A DNA stretch of 8,423 nt from Spirochaeta sp. GTDB taxonomy: Bacteria > Spirochaetota > Spirochaetia > DSM-2461. Each line of letters begins with the position of its first letter. The stretch's first letter is position 1. The notes below the pieces were generated by a model. That model worked only from the letters and a program-made list of their open reading frames with translations. It was not told the origin of the DNA and made no database searches. Where the stretch lies: contig DAOVYP010000074.1 in assembly GCA_030635565.1 (NCBI GenBank), positions 1 through 8,423 on the forward strand. Reading direction: 5' to 3'. The position numbers and the translations under genes were made by a program. This document shows positions 1 through 6,392 of the stretch, piece by piece.

Positions 1-10
1 AGCGCACATA

Positions 11-50
11 AGAAAAATGAAAAAGGGGCCGGCCCTCACGGGTCGGCCCC
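11..50 (-). terminator. Rho-independent terminator of the EF-G II-like gene
   Basis: Read on the minus strand, an 11-bp GC-rich stem with one internal C/A mismatch (arms 40-50 and 25-35, 4-nt loop 36-39) is followed directly by two T-runs (complement of 11-24, TTTTTCATTTTT). It lies about 53 nt past the stop codon of the minus-strand gene ending at 104, which is typical of an intrinsic terminator. The plus-strand T-run after the stem (57-60) is short, so termination is mainly expected for leftward transcription, though some bidirectional effect is possible. Confidence 0.85.
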
Positions 51-103
51 AACTCCTTTTCGATGCGGCGGCTGTTATAATAAAGCCGCACTGGAGCTTG
101 CAC

Positions 104-2137
104 CTATTTTTTACTGTCCGCGATAATATCCTGGGCCACTTTCCCTGATACCGGATCGTAGTGGCTGAACTCTATTTCATAGGCACCGGTTCCCGATGTG
201 AGAGATTTCATGTCAATGGCATAAGTGAGCAGTTCACCCCTGGGTACGACGGCCTTGATGGACTGGATTCCACCGCCTATAGGTGACTGATCCTGAACCC
301 GACCCCGCTTACTCGACAGATCTGAAAGCACATCGCCCAGATACTGGTCTTCTACGAAAACAGTCAGGTTTCCCATGGGTTCAACCAAAACTGTAGCGGG
401 TTTTTCACAAGCCTGCTTCAGCGCATTCTTGGCTGCAAGTTTGAAGGCCATCTCAGATGAATCGACAGGATGCTCCTTGCCGTCGAAGACACTCACACCG
501 ATGTCAACCATAGGATACCCGGCTAGAAAGCCTTCCTGCATAGCCTCCCTGAGTCCTTTTTCTATTCCGGGGAAATAACCACGGCTGATGGATCCTCCCT
601 TGATATCTTTGGTCATCTCGAAGTCCTCACCCCTGCTGAGGGGCCTGGCCTTGATAAGAACCCGGGCGTATTGACCATGGCCACCGGTCTGCTTCTTGTG
701 TGTGTATTCGGCTTCGGCGGATTTTGTGATGGTTTCGCGGTAAGGAACCCGCGGTTTTCTGGTAAGTACCTTTATCTTCGAATCATTGAAGAGCTTTTCG
801 AAGATGCTGTTCACGTGCATTTCACCCATACCCGCGATTACAGTTTCCTTGGTTTCCTCATCGAATCCGATGGTGAAGGTCAGGTCCTGCTCGGCGATAC
901 GGTGCAGGTAATCGTTCATCTTGTCCTCGTCCTTCTGGTTTTCGGCACTGATGGCCAGGGAATGGACGGGGACGGGAAGTGCGAGGGGTTTGAAATGCAC
1001 TTCAGAGGCTGATGCCGTAATTGAATCGTTGGTATGTACCGATTCAAGTTTAATAACGGCACCAAGGTCACCAGCGACAAGTTCAGGGATTTCCTTGAGG
1101 TTCTTTCCGTTAATGTGGAATAGTTTGGAAATACGTTCCTTTTTCTCCACCCGTGTATTGAATACCTCACCGGGCTTGAGAACTCCGCTGACAACCTTGA
1201 TATAGCTGATCTTCCCGGAGAATTTGTCAATTGACGTCTTGTATACGAAACCCGAAAAATCCCCTGCTGCATCGTAAGCCACAGATTCGCCGTCTTCCAA
1301 CGGCTCGCTTTCACGTCCGGGGGCGGGGCAGAGTTCAGCCAGAATATCCAGAAGATCGCTGATGCCGGACCCGATTTCGGCGGAACCGCAAAGAACCGGT
1401 ACGAATGTATTTGAAGCCATGCCCTCTTTCAGACCCATAAGTATGTCCTGCCCTTCGAGTGTACCGTTGTCGAAGAATTTTTCGGTAAGGTCGTCATCGC
1501 CTTCAGCAGCCATTTCAATGAGCTTCTCACGCCATTGTGCAACTTCATCACTCTTATCGGCGGGTATATCCGTTTCCTCACCACCGGCTTTGATGGCTTT
1601 CATGTGAAGAAGGTCGATGATTCCTTCGTGTGAAGCACCCTGTCCGAGAGGTAGATTCAAGGGTATAGCTGTGACTTTGAAGATTTCCTTAATCTCATCG
1701 AGTGTTTTTTGAAAATCGGCCCGGTCCTGATCCATCTTATTAATGAACACGACTCGAGGCAGTTTACGATTGTCCAGCCTCCGCCAGAGTTTGACGGTTT
1801 CGATCTGAATACCCGCTGGTGCACTGATTACCATGACGGCAGTTTCGGCAGCCCTGAAAGAAGCTACCACTTCGCCGACGAAATCAGAAGATCCGGGGGT
1901 ATCAAGGACATTGATTTTCACGTCCTTCCATGGAAGGTTCATGAGGCTGGTGTGGAGTGAGAACTTGTGTTCGATCTCATCATCCTGGTAATCACTCATG
2001 GTACGGCCGCTGTTTATGTTTTCGACCTTGGAAATGACTCCGGCTCTGAACAGCATCTGCTCCACCAGAGTTGTTTTACCTGTGCTGCCGTGTCCGCAAA
2101 TGGCTGTATTACGGATGGCGTTCATGGAAATTGCCAT
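104..2137 (-). CDS. EF-G II-like translation GTPase (elongation factor G-like protein)
   Basis: A 677-residue five-domain translational GTPase, slightly shorter than canonical EF-G (about 700). The G domain shows G1 GHGSTGKT (15-22), G3 DTPG (79-82), G4 NKMD (133-136) and a G5-like CGSA. Domains II to V follow: the domain IV motif GGHGQYARV (485-493) and the tip loop around His556 (HPVDSSEMAF) are kept, and the C-terminus shows an EIEFSHYDPV stretch like other EF-Gs. Three features place it with the EF-G II subfamily rather than EF-G I: GHG in place of AHID in G1, loss of RGIT in switch I (HKFS, 57-60), and Ser83 where the catalytic His of DTPGH normally stands. The start is set by a strong AAGGAGG seven nt upstream; a second in-frame ATG (Met5) is less likely. 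It acts on the ribosome in the cytoplasm, but its exact role (translocation, stress or other) cannot be read from sequence. It lies downstream of another EF-G paralogue on the same strand with its own promoter candidate. Confidence 0.93.
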   Translation of the reverse strand: MAISMNAIRNTAICGHGSTGKTTLVEQMLFRAGVISKVENINSGRTMSDYQDDEIEHKFSLHTSLMNLPWKDVKINVLDTPGSSDFVGEVVASFRAAETAVMVISAPAGIQIETVKLWRRLDNRKLPRVVFINKMDQDRADFQKTLDEIKEIFKVTAIPLNLPLGQGASHEGIIDLLHMKAIKAGGEETDIPADKSDEVAQWREKLIEMAAEGDDDLTEKFFDNGTLEGQDILMGLKEGMASNTFVPVLCGSAEIGSGISDLLDILAELCPAPGRESEPLEDGESVAYDAAGDFSGFVYKTSIDKFSGKISYIKVVSGVLKPGEVFNTRVEKKERISKLFHINGKNLKEIPELVAGDLGAVIKLESVHTNDSITASASEVHFKPLALPVPVHSLAISAENQKDEDKMNDYLHRIAEQDLTFTIGFDEETKETVIAGMGEMHVNSIFEKLFNDSKIKVLTRKPRVPYRETITKSAEAEYTHKKQTGGHGQYARVLIKARPLSRGEDFEMTKDIKGGSISRGYFPGIEKGLREAMQEGFLAGYPMVDIGVSVFDGKEHPVDSSEMAFKLAAKNALKQACEKPATVLVEPMGNLTVFVEDQYLGDVLSDLSSKRGRVQDQSPIGGGIQSIKAVVPRGELLTYAIDMKSLTSGTGAYEIEFSHYDPVSGKVAQDIIADSKK

Positions 2138-2144
2138 GAAGGAT

Positions 2145-2151
2145 CCTCCTT
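2145..2151 (-). promoter_or_regulatory. Strong Shine-Dalgarno for the EF-G II-like gene
   Basis: The minus strand reads AAGGAGG seven nt before the ATG at 2137, the best ribosome binding site in the window, and it fixes the start. The same bases form one arm of a possible 5-bp mini-hairpin (AAGGA/TCCTT with a 3-nt loop, 2139-2151), which could modestly mask the site. Confidence 0.85.
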
Positions 2152-2180
2152 GTAAAATATAAATAGTTTGGGACTAACGA

Positions 2181-2209
2181 ATCCTACGACAGGTTCATCA
2201 CTCCGTCAA
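2181..2209 (-). promoter_or_regulatory. Candidate sigma70 promoter for the EF-G II-like gene
   Basis: On the minus strand a TTGACG -35 (2204-2209, 5 of 6 consensus) is separated by exactly 17 nt from a TAGGAT -10 (2181-2186, 4 of 6). Transcription would start near 2174, giving a leader of about 36 nt that contains the strong Shine-Dalgarno. This suggests that the gene can be expressed independently of the EF-G paralogue upstream. It is inferred from consensus match and position only. Confidence 0.5.
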
Positions 2210-2237
2210 ATGAAATCGAATGAAAGGTATCTTACCC

Positions 2238-2253
2238 CCGCGGTTTGCCGCGG
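2238..2253. repeat. Perfect GC hairpin (CCGCGG, TTTG loop, CCGCGG)
   Basis: Two six-base arms, each itself palindromic, flank a 4-nt loop. On the minus strand it sits between the end of the EF-G gene and the promoter candidate of the next gene, just upstream of the -35. It lacks a following T-run, so it is not a standard intrinsic terminator. It could be a weak or Rho-linked terminator, an RNA-end stabiliser or a protein site; function is unknown. Confidence 0.4.
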
Positions 2254-2539
2254 TACTACGGAAAACTTCCTTTCCCTGCACTCACTCGGATCGAGGGTCG
2301 TACCGGAGGTAAGAGCCGAGGAACGATCCCGAAAGAATGAACAAATTCACTTCTCACGGTTTTTTTGGGTATCAATAAAGAGAACACCAGATAAAAACAT
2401 CCTGACATTGTTTTTCATGAGCTTGTGATCAGCGTTATTGAAGTGAAAAAAAACGGGATCGAAATTCGCCTGATAATTCATGTCAGTGGCCTGTTCGAAA
2501 GCGACAAGTTGAGGAAGTATGTGAGAAATGTACCCGAAA

Positions 2540-4576
2540 CTAGGATGTCTTTTCAGCAAAATGGCTGAATTCCATCGAGAATGTCCCGCGGCCCTGGGTC
2601 AGGCTTCTGAGCGTTGTTGAATAACCGAACATGTTCACCAATGGCGCTTTGGCCCTTACAAGCTCATATGAAGGCCGGGACTCCATACTTTCGATATGTC
2701 CACCCCGTTGACTCAGATTGCTGATAACATCACCAACTTGTTCTGCCGGGCACATGACATCGACTTCCATGATCGGTTCCAGAAGTATGGGATATGCATT
2801 CCTGCAGGCCGAGTCGTATCCGAGGGATGATGCCGCTTCGAATGCGATATCACTGGCGCTTGCTTCCTGGTATTTGGCGTCTGTCAGGGTGACTTTTACG
2901 TCTACTGAAGGGTATCCCATGATAATGCCCGATGGGAAAGATGCTTCAACACCTCTCCTGACGGCATCCTGGAACTTGGCAGGCAGTCTCCCCCCGGATA
3001 ATTCGGACTCGAAATGGTTCCCCTCGCCACGTATTTGAGGCTCAACCCTGAGGGTTACCGTAGCTTCATGATCCTTTCCGGCAAGGGTTCGCTGATAGGT
3101 TTCGGTATGTGTAAATTCTTTGGTGATTGATTCTCTATAGGTCACCTGGGGCTTACCGACATTGGCTTCAACTTTGTATTCCTCGAGTACCCTCGTGACA
3201 AGAACGTCGAGATGGAGTTCGCCCATACCGGATATGATAAGCTGTCCTGTTTCGTCGTTTTCTTTCACTGCGAAGGTAGGGTCTTCCTTGCGGAGATTCT
3301 CAAGCGAGCTTCTGAGTTTTTCCTGGTCGCTCATGGTCTTCGGCTCAATGGCCACGGAAATGACCGGCTCGGGAAAATCCATGTCCTCAAGGATAATCGG
3401 ATAGCCTTCTGATGCCAGAGTCTCTCCGGTACGCGCAAGCTTCAACCCTATGGCGACGCCGATATCACCGGCTCGAAGTTCGGGAATCTGCTCGTGATGA
3501 TTCGCGTGCATCCGCAACAGCCTGTTTACCCGTTCCCGCTTCCTGTCATTAACGATCAATACGGCGGTTCCTGATTTCAACACTCCAGAATACACTCTCA
3601 GGTAGCAGAGCATTCCCATTTCTCTGTCATGCTGGATTTTAAAAACCAGGGCGGAGAGATGTTCCTTGTCGTTTCTCTGGATTTCGATTTCTTCATTCTT
3701 CTTTCCGTGAAGGGCATGAATCGGGGGCAGTTCTTCGGGCGTCGGCAGATAATTCAGAACCGCATCCAGAACCGGCTGAACACCCTTGTTCTTCAGGGAT
3801 GAGCCGACCAGTACGGGAACGATTTCCTTGGCTATTGTGGCTTTCCGAAGAGTCTTGTGAATCAGTTCAGCTCCGACCGGTTCTCCTTCGAGATAGAGAT
3901 CGGTGATTTCTTCACTGTAGGAAGAAAGGCTGTCAAGAAGCTTGTCCCGCCACTCGTCCGCTACCGGACGATGCTCGTCGCGGATATCGGAGTATCGGAT
4001 TTCCGATCCCTCGGGATCCTGGTCCCAATGCATTTCCTGCATCATGATGAGATCAATATTGCCCTCATATTCCGATTCGGTACCGATGGGAATGCACAGG
4101 GGAATTGGAACCGCCTTGAGTTTATCGCTGATTTCCTTGATTACGGCGAAGAAATCAGCACCGATTCGATCCATCTTGTTGACATATGCGATGCGGGGGA
4201 CGCCGTAGCGGTCTGCCTGACGCCATACAGTTTCTGACTGGGGCTCAACACCACCCACTGCACAAAAAACACCCACGGCGCCGTCCAATACCCTTAAAGA
4301 CCGTTCTACCTCGGCCGTGAAGTCAACATGCCCCGGAGTATCGATGATGTTGATCTGAGTATTGTCCCAATAGCAGGTGGTGGCTGCCGATACAATGGTA
4401 ATGCCCCGGTTCTGTTCCTGGGTCATCCAGTCCATCGTTGCTGTACCATCATCAACCTCACCTATGCGGTGGCTCTTATGAGTATAAAAAAGAATGCGCT
4501 CGGTAGTCGTTGTCTTACCGGCGTCAATATGAGCCATTATGCCGATGTTTCGGACAGCTTTACTCCGCTCTGCCAT
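2540..4576 (-). CDS. fusA: Elongation factor G paralogue, spirochaete type, probably a ribosome-recycling EF-G
   Basis: A 678-residue five-domain translational GTPase with an intact catalytic core: G1 AHIDAGKT (15-22), switch I NRGIT (56-60), G3 DTPGH with the catalytic His83, and G4 NKMD (133-136). The middle region matches EF-G domains II and III, and the end keeps [14 protein letters not shown]. Domain IV, however, has lost both ribosome-contacting tips. The usual GGRGQYGHV is AGKDHEATV (499-507), and the tip His (E. coli His583) is Gln570 within YQEASASD. In established work on Borrelia and on mitochondrial EF-G2, one EF-G paralogue has become a dedicated ribosome-recycling factor acting with RRF; these changes suggest the same role here. 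That is inference: a translocase role is not excluded. The symbol fusA is the general EF-G name. The Shine-Dalgarno is weak (GGAG 12 nt upstream, 4589-4592). The gene diverges from the Nudix-led operon. Confidence 0.93.
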   Translation of the reverse strand: MAERSKAVRNIGIMAHIDAGKTTTTERILFYTHKSHRIGEVDDGTATMDWMTQEQNRGITIVSAATTCYWDNTQINIIDTPGHVDFTAEVERSLRVLDGAVGVFCAVGGVEPQSETVWRQADRYGVPRIAYVNKMDRIGADFFAVIKEISDKLKAVPIPLCIPIGTESEYEGNIDLIMMQEMHWDQDPEGSEIRYSDIRDEHRPVADEWRDKLLDSLSSYSEEITDLYLEGEPVGAELIHKTLRKATIAKEIVPVLVGSSLKNKGVQPVLDAVLNYLPTPEELPPIHALHGKKNEEIEIQRNDKEHLSALVFKIQHDREMGMLCYLRVYSGVLKSGTAVLIVNDRKRERVNRLLRMHANHHEQIPELRAGDIGVAIGLKLARTGETLASEGYPIILEDMDFPEPVISVAIEPKTMSDQEKLRSSLENLRKEDPTFAVKENDETGQLIISGMGELHLDVLVTRVLEEYKVEANVGKPQVTYRESITKEFTHTETYQRTLAGKDHEATVTLRVEPQIRGEGNHFESELSGGRLPAKFQDAVRRGVEASFPSGIIMGYPSVDVKVTLTDAKYQEASASDIAFEAASSLGYDSACRNAYPILLEPIMEVDVMCPAEQVGDVISNLSQRGGHIESMESRPSYELVRAKAPLVNMFGYSTTLRSLTQGRGTFSMEFSHFAEKTS

Positions 4577-4614
4577 GTTATGATTCAGCTCCGATGGATT
4601 ATTTCGGGCTAGAG

Positions 4615-4642
4615 ATTAACACGGACCAGTGCGGGTGGGCAA
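4615..4642 (-). promoter_or_regulatory. Candidate promoter for the EF-G paralogue
   Basis: The minus strand shows TTGCCC (4637-4642, 4 of 6) and GTTAAT (4615-4620, 4 of 6) separated by 16 nt, giving a leader of roughly 30 nt before the ATG at 4576. The match is moderate. An alternative -10 AATAAT lies nearer the gene but lacks a good -35. Confidence 0.3.
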
Positions 4643-4666
4643 CGCAGACGTCGCCGGGGCTCTCAC

Positions 4667-4696
4667 TTGATAGAACCTTCCAGACACCGTTAGGCT
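4667..4696 (+). promoter_or_regulatory. Candidate promoter for the Nudix-led operon
   Basis: TTGATA (4667-4672, 5 of 6 consensus) is followed after 18 nt by TAGGCT (4691-4696, 3 of 6). The position is right for a gene starting at 4704 and would place the transcript start at or beside the ATG. That agrees with the absence of a Shine-Dalgarno there. The -10 is poor, so this is tentative. Confidence 0.25.
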
Positions 4697-4703
4697 ATGT
4701 GTA

Positions 4704-5252
4704 ATGAAAAAAGCCAATGATATAGAGCCGGCTGTCTGGAACGCCGTTGAAGATGCCGTTTTGTGTTTCATCAGGGATCGGGCCGAGGATAAGATTCTTC
4801 TGATACATAAGAAAACCGGGTTGGGGGCGGGATTGATTAATGCTCCAGGTGGCAGGGTTGAGAAAGGGGAGACTCCGAAAGCTGCTGCTGTTCGGGAGAC
4901 CTACGAAGAAGTGGGTTTAAAGGTTGAAAATCTCATCCAGGCCGGAGATCTGTATTTTCAGTTTACAAATGGTCACTCCATTCGCGGATATGTTTTTCAG
5001 ACCGAAACATGGTCGGGAGAGCCGGTTGAAACGAATGAAGCCGACCCTTTCTGGTGTGATGAAGCTGACGTTCCGTATGAAAAAATGTGGACCGATGATT
5101 CCTGGTGGCTGCCCCACATGCTGGCCGGCCGGCCATTCCGGGGGAGATTCATTTTCGATGAGGAGGACATGATCAGTATGAGCCTTGATGTCGAGGCGTC
5201 GGATTCAGAAAAGGACAGGAAACCAATTCCGAGAGGTAGGATACATGAGTAA
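4704..5252 (+). CDS. Nudix hydrolase, MTH1-like (probable 8-oxo-dGTP diphosphatase)
   Basis: A 182-residue cytoplasmic Nudix hydrolase. The Nudix box spans residues 50-72 (G-x5-E-x7-RE-x2-EE-x-G-L), with metal-binding Glu65, Glu68 and Glu69. Outside the box it follows the human MTH1/NUDT1 pattern: a GLGAG loop then Asn46 (MTH1 Asn33), and MWTDD at 128-132 with Trp129, Asp131 and Asp132 matching MTH1 Trp117, Asp119 and Asp120. The FRGRFIF stretch (145-151) matches the FHGYFKF strand. These residues bind the oxidised purine base, so sanitation of 8-oxo-dGTP or related oxidised purine nucleotides is a reasonable inference. It is longer than MTH1 (156 residues), with a short N-terminal extension and a charged C-terminal tail of about 18 residues that overlaps the next gene. 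It is first in the plus-strand operon; no Shine-Dalgarno precedes the ATG. Substrate is not proven by sequence. Confidence 0.9.
   Translation: MKKANDIEPAVWNAVEDAVLCFIRDRAEDKILLIHKKTGLGAGLINAPGGRVEKGETPKAAAVRETYEEVGLKVENLIQAGDLYFQFTNGHSIRGYVFQTETWSGEPVETNEADPFWCDEADVPYEKMWTDDSWWLPHMLAGRPFRGRFIFDEEDMISMSLDVEASDSEKDRKPIPRGRIHE
5232..5236 (+). promoter_or_regulatory. Shine-Dalgarno fixing the HIT start
   Basis: AGAGG lies eight nt before the ATG at 5245, inside the end of the Nudix gene. It supports the ATG at 5245 over an in-frame ATG 60 nt upstream, as does the MSNTIFDKILAGDIP beginning typical of HIT proteins. Confidence 0.6.
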
Positions 5253-5589
5253 TACGATATTTGATAAAATTCTGGCCGGGGATATTCCCGTTGACTCTGT
5301 TTTTGAAGATGAAGATGTTCTCGCGTTCAATGACGTCAACCCTAAAGCTCCGGTTCATGTACTTGTTATCCCCAAAAAACGTGCTTCCCGCTTTTCCGAA
5401 CTCTCAGGCAGACCCATAGAGGAAATCGGTCGGTTTTTCGCGGCCGTGTCCAGGATCGCCGCTTTACTGGATCTGGACGAAAACGGATACCGTGTTGTCA
5501 TCAACAACGGACCCGACGGCGGGCAGGAAGTCGAGTACCTGCATGCCCACATTCTTGGTGGTCGGAGACTCACCTGGCCTCCAGGCTGA
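5245..5589 (+). CDS. HIT-family protein (HINT-like) with a Tyr-His-His triad
   Basis: A 114-residue histidine-triad protein of normal HINT length. It shows the N-terminal IFDKILAGDIP stretch, the NDVNPKAPVHVLVIPKK core (29-45) with Asp30 at the nucleotide-ribose position, the INNGPDGGQEV loop (86-96) and the LGGRRLTWPPG end (104-114) characteristic of HINT enzymes. These hydrolyse purine nucleoside phosphoramidates and AMP conjugates in the cytoplasm. The triad is normally His-x-His-x-His; here it is Tyr98-Leu-His100-Ala-His102, so the first His is replaced (TAC at 5536-5538), while the nucleophile-equivalent His100 and His102 remain. Activity may be altered but loss is not certain. The gene overlaps the Nudix end by 8 nt, suggesting translational coupling, and the pairing hints at a shared role in nucleotide clean-up. 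An in-frame upstream ATG at 5185 is rejected because it would only add 20 non-HIT residues. Confidence 0.92.
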   Translation: MSNTIFDKILAGDIPVDSVFEDEDVLAFNDVNPKAPVHVLVIPKKRASRFSELSGRPIEEIGRFFAAVSRIAALLDLDENGYRVVINNGPDGGQEVEYLHAHILGGRRLTWPPG

Positions 5590-5597
5590 TACCTTTC

Positions 5598-6353
5598 ATG
5601 TATATTCGATACATGTGGATATTCAGGTTTCTATTCCTCATGATATTGCTGATTTCAGGTATCACAGTTGCAGGTGCGTCGAAACTGTCTCCCTGTGAAG
5701 GAGCCAGGGTCCTTAAAGAAATAAACGAAATCCGGAAACATCATGGTCTTCAGGAACTGATAACTGAAAGCTCTGCTTCTGCCGCCGCAGCCCTTCATTC
5801 TCAGGAACTGGGAGAACGACAGACTCTGAGCCATTGGGGTCTGGACGGCTCCAGAGTGATGGAAAGATACCGTGCAGCCGGTGGAACGGGGCTGAAGGCC
5901 GGTGAGAACCTCGGTGCGGGGGATTCCATCCGATCAATCATCGATGCATGGATGCAGAGTCCGTCGCATCGGAATAATCTGCTCAGAACTGATTGGTTCA
6001 GCGCCGGAGTTGGACATCTGCAAACTGACGGCGGCCGAATTATTCTGGTAGTCGTATTCAACGATTCCAGATGGGAGCAGACATCAATCCGGATTGAAGG
6101 CGCAATGGTCAAAATGGAAGGCTATTACATTCTGGCTCAGGGAATCTTTCCTGAGAAAATTACCATTTCAGTCAGCGGGAACGAAATATCCCCGGTTTCC
6201 GCCGCCGTTTCGGGGAATGACAGGATCGGCATACGTTTTGAATTTATAAAACCTGCCGAATGGGATAGTCGCCGAATCGCAGCTGTACCTCTCTTTGTGA
6301 TCGAGTCCGGTGAATCACATCAGACGGATTTACTTTTCCTGCCTCCTCTTTGA
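5598..6353 (+). CDS. Exported CAP (SCP/PR1, YkwD-like) domain protein
   Basis: A 251-residue protein. Residues 1-27 form a signal peptide: basic start, long hydrophobic run (about 8-25), and an AGA-S signal peptidase I site after Ala27. Residues about 36-154 are a CAP domain with a helix carrying HSQELG (67-72), the SH motif (His79), GEN (Glu103) and SPSHRNN (His124), the residues that line the CAP cavity, then the AGVGH strand. Residues about 160-251 are a beta-rich C-terminal region I cannot assign. It should be exported to the periplasm or cell surface. Bacterial CAP proteins are poorly understood, so no activity is claimed. A lipoprotein reading at Cys33 is not supported because Pro precedes it. 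The start could also be Met6; neither ATG has a clear Shine-Dalgarno. The gene follows the HIT gene by 8 nt. Confidence 0.87.
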   Translation: MYIRYMWIFRFLFLMILLISGITVAGASKLSPCEGARVLKEINEIRKHHGLQELITESSASAAAALHSQELGERQTLSHWGLDGSRVMERYRAAGGTGLKAGENLGAGDSIRSIIDAWMQSPSHRNNLLRTDWFSAGVGHLQTDGGRIILVVVFNDSRWEQTSIRIEGAMVKMEGYYILAQGIFPEKITISVSGNEISPVSAAVSGNDRIGIRFEFIKPAEWDSRRIAAVPLFVIESGESHQTDLLFLPPL

Positions 6354-6392
6354 GTCTTCTTATATGTCCCTGTAATCTGATATTGTTTGAAA

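Larger units (their letters stand above)
2138..2539. other. 402-nt intergenic region between the two EF-G genes
   Basis: There is no convincing gene. It holds the promoter and Shine-Dalgarno of the downstream minus-strand gene (2145-2209), a perfect CCGCGG hairpin (2238-2253), and an 8-bp inverted repeat CGATCCCG/CGGGATCG (2324-2331 and 2454-2461). It also has a run of eight T on the minus strand (2446-2453) about 86 nt past the EF-G stop, and a run of seven T on the plus strand (2361-2367). The T8 run could mark the end of the EF-G transcript, but no strong hairpin directly precedes it. A short TTG-started minus-strand frame (2347-2559) has no recognisable similarity and no ribosome binding site. 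Confidence 0.6.

Noticed and set aside
68..89. Second hairpin (GCGGCT/AGCCGC, 10-nt loop) between the EF-G II-like stop and the terminator
   Set aside because: The stem is only 6 bp with a large loop and no T-run; the terminator at 11-50 explains transcript end better.
2168..2428. Plus-strand 86-codon frame in the same gap
   Set aside because: Its composition is unconvincing, it has no Shine-Dalgarno, and it overlaps the promoter region of the minus-strand gene.
2446..2453. T8 run on the minus strand as an intrinsic terminator for the EF-G gene
   Set aside because: Upstream pairing is limited to a 5-bp and a 4-bp stem with large interruptions, too weak to call a terminator.
2347..2559. Minus-strand 70-codon frame between the EF-G genes
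   Set aside because: It starts with TTG inside the EF-G end, has no ribosome binding site and no recognisable family; the inner ATG version is only 44 codons. Probably chance, though it cannot be excluded without conservation data.
104..4576. Tet(M)-type ribosomal protection protein
   Set aside because: Both proteins align along the whole length with EF-G subfamilies (EF-G II and spirochaete EF-G), and I see no Tet(M)-specific features.
5694..5696. Possible lipoprotein Cys33 in the CAP protein
   Set aside because: The preceding residues are Leu-Ser-Pro, and Pro at -1 does not fit even a relaxed spirochaete lipobox; a signal peptidase I site after Ala27 fits better.
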